Of a stretch of 64,000 nt of DNA, positions 58,791 to 64,000 are shown one piece after another. The first letter of the stretch is position 1. Each line of letters starts with the position of its first letter. The stretch covers positions 50,021,501 to 50,085,500 of the forward strand of contig NC_134370.1 in the NCBI RefSeq assembly GCF_035582795.1, written 5' to 3'. The translations under genes were made by a program, and so were the position numbers. This DNA comes from Mycteria americana (lineage: Eukaryota; Chordata; Aves; Ciconiiformes; Ciconiidae). The notes beneath the pieces are model-generated. The model did not search any database and was not told where the DNA came from. It worked only from the letters and a program-made list of their open reading frames with translations.

Positions 58791-60340
58791 CCAATGCCTT
58801 TAATTTTGTATCCAGTTGTCATTCAACCTGTATTGAAGCTAGAATTTATCCTAAGGATATTTATGAAGAGCAAGCAGTGCTAGTCTTGACTGTTTCAAGT
58901 CATAAATGAATCTCTTGGTCTCCCTCACTTTTACCTCCACTTTCCCTCAAAACCACCCCAGCAACAGAGTGAAAGTGTGAAGGGCATCGTGGCTCTCTGT
59001 TTCTTAAGAAAACTATTTTGCTCTGTATAATAATTCAGGGTTTTGCTGTTGTTTAAAGGTCTGGATAGAATGAAAGTTGCATTTGCTTCTGCAATATGTT
59101 TTTTTGGAGGCAAGAGATGCTTTAGAGTTGGCTTAAAGAAAATAATAGGCATGTTCTTATGAAGCTGTTGGGGATCTTCAGGTGAAAGTGGTTTTAACTG
59201 TCAGGTTTTCTTTCTCACTTTGTAGTGTAGTATTTTACCATATAATAGCTTTTGAATAAAGTGAAATGTTACTTGCTTAATTTTTAGTTATATTGAGCAG
59301 GTACTCTTACTTTGTCTTTACAGTGTTTTGGAGGGACCCAGTTTTCACAGCTGTTGAGTCTTTGAGATCCTGTTGGTTTGTTCAGAGCTTTCAATTTCCA
59401 GGTGTTTCTGAAAACAGTGGATTTTATTTCAGTCTTATATATCTCATGATGTACGTGTGGGTTTCTTTTTGTTTTTTTTTTTTAGCCTGAGATAGTTCAG
59501 ATAAATAGGTTTAATAGCCTGAAACACACATTACTCAGAAAGCACTGGGCTACATTTGTAGTCTTAAGGAATACTTTTTATGTATCCTTCAATTGTCATT
59601 GATAAGCTCAGACTATTAACTTTTAAAATGTGTTCATTTATCTTGAGTTCACTTTCAGTAGTGTTGTCTGTATTTCAAAATAGCTTTTTTGCTTTGATTT
59701 TTATTAATGGTTTGCATGGGAGATATCTGAAAAAGTTTCTTCTGTATTACATCTTTCTATTGCTGCTTCAGTTCCTTTTTCATTTTAAGTCTTTGTTGTG
59801 ATTCCTAAATAAATCCTTTTTATAACTGTTTTCTTTATTTCATTTGCTGTTCTTTGCTGCAGTTATAGATCCTTTTCAGTTCAGGTGCCTTTAGTGTTGT
59901 CTTTCTAGTTAGCGTTTCCTGGAGTTAAACAGCTGTCTCTCAGACCTCTTCTGTAGCCAGATCTGTACAGAGGTTCCAGGAGAAGTGTAAGTTTTATTGC
60001 TAGAGCTCCCTCCTCTCCCTGAGTTTCTCCAATTTTTTTTTTCTTTTTCTTTTTTTTTTTTTTTAAGTTTTTTAAAGATTTTAAGGTGGGTTGTTTTTTT
60101 TAAGTTTAAGCAAGCTACAAGATTGTCAATTAACAGAATTAGGCAATTTTTTGTTGGATAGGAATGTAGCCATTATCGTTAGTAATACCCCAATTCCTAG
60201 TTCCTGGAGTCAGTTCTTTGGAATTTTTCCCAGTGGTAACGGGTCTCTCTGAGATACATAATTCCTATTAAGCAGTTTTACAATTGTAATTTCTGGCTAG
60301 TTTGCTTTTACAGCTAAGAAAATCAGCTCTAGAGATACCT

Positions 60341-60468
60341 TTGTGGATCCAGTTGTTTGTGGATCCAGTTGTTTGTGGATCCAGTTGTTTGTGGATCCAG
60401 TTGTTTGTGGATCCAGTTGTTTGTGGATCCAGTTGTTTGTGGATCCAGTTGTTTGTGGATCCAGCTTT
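60341..60468. repeat. 16-bp minisatellite, eight copies
   Basis: Unit GGATCCAGTTGTTTGT starts at 60345, 60361, 60377, 60393, 60409, 60425, 60441 and 60457, the last one breaking up after GGATCCAG. The copies appear identical, suggesting a recent expansion. Each contains a GGATCC palindrome. Confidence 0.97.
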
Positions 60469-63400
60469 TGCCTTGTGAATTTCTGTTTTGGTTTAGTTCC
60501 CAAAACTTCCAGCGGTTCCTCTGAAAAGGTTGGGAGGCAAACTTCAGTTTGCTGGCTGAAGTTTCTAACAGCCTATTTTATATTCATGCATATTTGGAGT
60601 GTGGGGCCATGTAGAATACACCTGCTGGAGCTCCTGCATTTCTGGAAAGACTTTTTGGCTGTCCCATCTTTTGTTCTGTGCTTGCCATGTTTACTTCCAG
60701 AGCCGATTTCATAATTCCTGCATTACAACAAGCGTCCTTGGAGCAGGCTGCAGGCAGTTAGCTATCGACTATTGACTGTAGAGGCCATTGATACCTGTCT
60801 GCTCACCAAGCAGCAAGCAAAGATTTACAACGCTTTCGTCTGGGATTTTCCAGCTGTTAATACGTATGTTTTGTAGCATATAAGCAGCAAGTCTGTATTT
60901 AAGAGGTGCTGGGCCTGCTTGTGTGCTGTGCAGGTGACCTGTCTATGTGCTGAAAGACAAAACAAATGTTCCGTTTGCATTGGCATTGCTGTGAAGAGCA
61001 GATAGATCACCTGTGCAAATTGAATGAGTACTTTGGATGTATGGGGTGTTGGCCTCATGCATGGGTTTATCTGTGCACGTGTACTGGGCACGTCCAGATT
61101 TCTAATGTTTGACTGGGACAGTAGCAGTGGGTAGTCTCAGTTATTTTGTCTGAAGTCTAGAAATTCAGATATTGTGCTTAAATTTTTCACGTTCTGCTTT
61201 GAAAACGTTGCTGGGTTTCTCAGGTGGGGAGCAAAAAGATGCTTTGGGGAAACTTGAGGCAATAGATTCAGTGAATCCTTTGGTACTTTGCAAGTGGCTT
61301 AATTGATGTATACTGCACATCTAAGTTAATCTTACCAACTTTTAGACATCTGGAAGTCAGAGGCCAGGTTTGCTCTACAGTAAATGCTGGGGAGGGAGGG
61401 GAGTTGGAAACTCCAGATGGTTCTCCTTCATAAATGTTTATTTTGGTATGAACTGAATCACTGTCTGGAGTTTCCACCACAGAGGAGATGTTTTTGCTGT
61501 AGAGGGAACATAGGTGCCTAGCTTCGATTTATATCTAAACCTAGGTGAAATAAATTTCCAGTTCTACTGGTTGCTGGCAGATGTGTTCATAATCTACTGG
61601 CATGCCTGAGAAGCCATTCGGTTGCTCAAGTTTGTAGGATGTTTAACTGTAATTGATTTCTTTGGGTAGCCTGATTTTTCCAGAGCTTAGTTTTCACCAG
61701 GGACCTTCTGTGGCGCAAACAATGAGTGCTGTTCCCTCTCAAGGCATTGCTTTCAATAGTTTGGTGGTTCTGTGTGTCTTATTTCTTGTGCTTTTTATCC
61801 TTGCTGTCATCTGGTTAGGTTTATACTCAACCTTCCTATTTTATCTAGGCTTGAAACTAGCCATTCTGCCCAAGTACAGGTGGAAAAATTACGTCAGTGA
61901 AATAATGAGCTGTTCTCGCACATGTGCAGCTGGACAAATTACTTCATCAAAATAACTACCTGTCCTCTTCATTGACTCATTGCAGATTCTCAGTTTTCAG
62001 GATCATATGTGACTGGATGAATTACCCTCTGGTTTTACTGCAGTATCTTTATTATAACAAAGAAAAGTCAGTTTGTTTTGGTTATTAAAAAAAAAAAAAG
62101 GATTTTACTTGTGTTAGTATATTAAAATTCAGACTCACGTAGGAATCTTATTTGTCATCCAGGATTTTTACCCAAGATCTAGAATGTGACTTTTAAATCT
62201 CGTCTTGCCTTTGTCTTCAGAAATGTCATGCGTGTAGGCATAAAGTGACCTTCCGGTGTGCAGTTCCCACAAATATAAAATGTGGGATTATCAGTTTAGA
62301 AAGAATACCTAGTTAATGCTGTAATATCCAGTCTGCTCAAGCAACATCCATTGCTCTTATTCTTTTTGGCTAAAAAAATTATTTCTCAGTTTGTTCTAGA
62401 ATTGTTTGACAGAATGATATAGAGCTGCTCTGGTGGTGCAGTACTTATTTAGGGAGAAGATCATAATATGGTCAGAATTAAGTGCGTGTTTAAAATGCAT
62501 GTGGCTCCCTTTGGAAATTTGAAAACTTCAGAATCTTTCAGGAGCATGGTCCACTTTACCCTGTGACACGACTATAAATAATTGGAAAAGTGGGCTTTTT
62601 GCCACAAAAGCATGGATTTATTCTTCAAACCGTGACTAAAATCTCATAACTTTTATTGCAAATGATGTATGAAACATAATCAAAAATATGGTGTCTGATC
62701 TATATTGGCAATAAATATTTTGTTACTGGCAATTGGCTTCAGACGATCTTAGAATCTGTAATCATAACAAGTAACCTGAAGCACAAAAGATGAAATGCAG
62801 AGCACTTTTACAAGAATCCTTATTCTCTTAATCAAAATGACAAATTACGATCCTGATTCTGCAAAAGCTTATCTTTGTATTTATATTTTTACACTGTGAT
62901 TAGCTTTAGGGAATTCCTTGGGATTTGCTTTCTCTGTGTGAAGTTTGGCATGTTGGTAGGCTTTGTGTGCTTGAAGTCCATATCCAAATTTTAGCCTCTC
63001 AGATGTTCTGAAGCATTTTTTACTAGTTTAAGTGGTGGGTAAGTGCATATTTGGCGTGAGGGGAGATGGGGTCAGAATATATGTTTAAAAAAATAATATT
63101 TGGCTGTGCAGTCTTTAGCATTGTGTCAGTATTTGTGCCTTGGTCACATTAATGGATATATTTTGTTTTCCATGTGTTCCATATTACATTGATCATAACT
63201 CAAGTCTTGATTTAGGCTTTATGTAGGATAAACAGACTTGAAGGATAATATTCCCGTTCCCACCCCAAACCCTTTCCCTACCCTAGTATTAGTCTTGGAG
63301 GAATTACGCTTTTTCCAGGTTCACCTGAAAATTAGAGAGGAAGGTCTCAAAGCTTCGAATATTTTGGTTTGGTTTCATGGCAATTCTTTGCCTTGTTTTT

Positions 63401-63707
63401 TTTTTTCCTCTTTTTTTCTTTCATTTTTGCTTTAGAAGTTAAAGTCTGTGTGTGGATGGTGAATTGGTCAAAATTATTATTTAAGGACCATTAGATTGTG
63501 GTGGTAGACTAAGTGGTCAAGTGTCAAATGTTTTGAAGGAAGATAGGAAAAAATTGAACCTGAGGCTTATCAACAGTTCTATTAGTGTGTTTTCAGGCTG
63601 TGAACCCTTGCTGCTTGTCATCCTGTCACTGCATCCAATTTTGCCTTTGTACATACCTCATTTAAAAAGTGTGTTCTGTAAATAGATTTTGGTTCAAACC
63701 TCTAGTA

Positions 63708-63745
63708 AAACAAAAACAAAACCCAAAACAACCACCCCCCAAAAT
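63708..63745. repeat. A-rich tract with C interruptions
   Basis: AAACAAAAACAAAACCC-type sequence followed by CCACCCCCC. Typical of decayed poly(A) tails in bird DNA; no retroposed body recognised 5' of it. Confidence 0.7.
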
Positions 63746-64000
63746 CAACAAGTAAATACTTACTTGCTACCCTTGATTCTCCTGTGTCTGTCTTGCTGGT
63801 CTAATCTTAACTCTCTAAGGTACTTAGTTAAGTTGATCAGCTGAGCTTGAATGTAATGTATTGAAAGGTTTTTCTTAATATTGCTCAGTATTTTCCTGTG
63901 GAGGTTTTAGTTTAAACACAGCATGTTATAGATATGCTGAAGTCAAGAAAGTTTATACCTTTTTTTATCACCTTATGTATTCCGCCTACTTAATAAAAAT

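Larger units (their letters stand above)
56950..64000 (+). other. ETFA: ETFA intron 1 (5' part, continues beyond the window)
   Basis: After about 260 bases of CpG island the intron is AT-rich. Contents: a CR1 fragment (58400-58790), a 16-bp minisatellite (60341-60468), T-rich tracts (about 59468-59482 and 60027-60065), an A-run near 62087, and a C-spaced A-rich tract (63708-63745). A 100-codon open frame at 61653-61955 with a hydrophobic segment is T-rich and unsupported. Confidence 0.85.

Noticed and set aside
61653-61955. 100-codon frame with a hydrophobic, membrane-like segment in ETFA intron 1
   Set aside because: Hydrophobicity follows from T-rich DNA (TTT, CTT, GTT codons); no family resemblance, and it does not match ETFA exon 2.
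57211-64000. Search for ETFA exon 2 (start of the mature protein)
   Set aside because: No segment encoding the conserved beginning of the mature alpha subunit was found; exon 2 is probably beyond the window.
1-64000. tRNA genes, CRISPR arrays, intact retroviral or LTR elements
   Set aside because: No B-box-like tRNA motif in context, no spaced direct-repeat array, and no LTR pair or retroviral gene recognised on either strand.

Overview
This is a piece of ordinary vertebrate nuclear genome, most likely from a bird. The gene content and order match the amniote block SCAPER - ISL2 - ETFA (human 15q24). The interspersed repeats I recognise are old, decayed CR1-type LINE fragments, and there are no Alu, L1 or B-type elements. 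ISL2 is compact with very short GC-rich introns, and A-rich and G/T-rich low-complexity tracts of the kind common in bird DNA are frequent. There are no operons, phage, CRISPR arrays or plasmid features. I found no new multi-gene system; the unusual material is regulatory and structural.

Layout. Positions 1-42400 hold the 3' end of SCAPER on the + strand: the last seven coding exons (2356-2585, 6455-6610, 16949-17186, 20287-20436, 37174-37365, 40172-40223, 41954-42048). They join in frame into 370 codons plus a TAA stop, in a sea of AT-rich introns, with a polyadenylation signal at 42368. From about 42710 to 48400 lies a very GC-rich, CpG-dense domain containing the whole of ISL2 on the - strand. 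ISL2 has six coding exons from 47459 down to 44825 that join to exactly 361 codons plus stop. SCAPER and ISL2 are therefore tail to tail. From 48400 to 56560 is a gene-poor interval between the ISL2 and ETFA promoters, with several AT-rich, homeodomain-motif-dense stretches that look like candidate enhancers, one decayed CR1 end and one old interspersed repeat. From 56560 to 57210 is the ETFA CpG-island promoter and its first coding exon (56911-56949, + strand, 13 codons). The rest of the window, to 64000, is the start of ETFA intron 1.

The genes do not form a pathway. ISL2 is a LIM-homeodomain transcription factor of motor and sensory neurons. SCAPER is an ER-associated protein linked to cyclin A and to ribosome-coupled mRNA decay. 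ETFA is a mitochondrial electron carrier subunit. The likely reason the block stays together is regulatory: ISL2 sits in a large CpG domain with candidate control elements in the flanking desert and possibly inside SCAPER introns. The most useful points to check are a recursive-splice-like site in the 10.3-kb SCAPER intron, a C14 homopolymer serving as the tract of the penultimate SCAPER acceptor, a TATA box in the CpG domain pointing antisense to ISL2, a long purine/pyrimidine-asymmetric tract in ISL2 intron 1, and the candidate enhancers at 50.4-51.1 and 53.5-54.6 kb.
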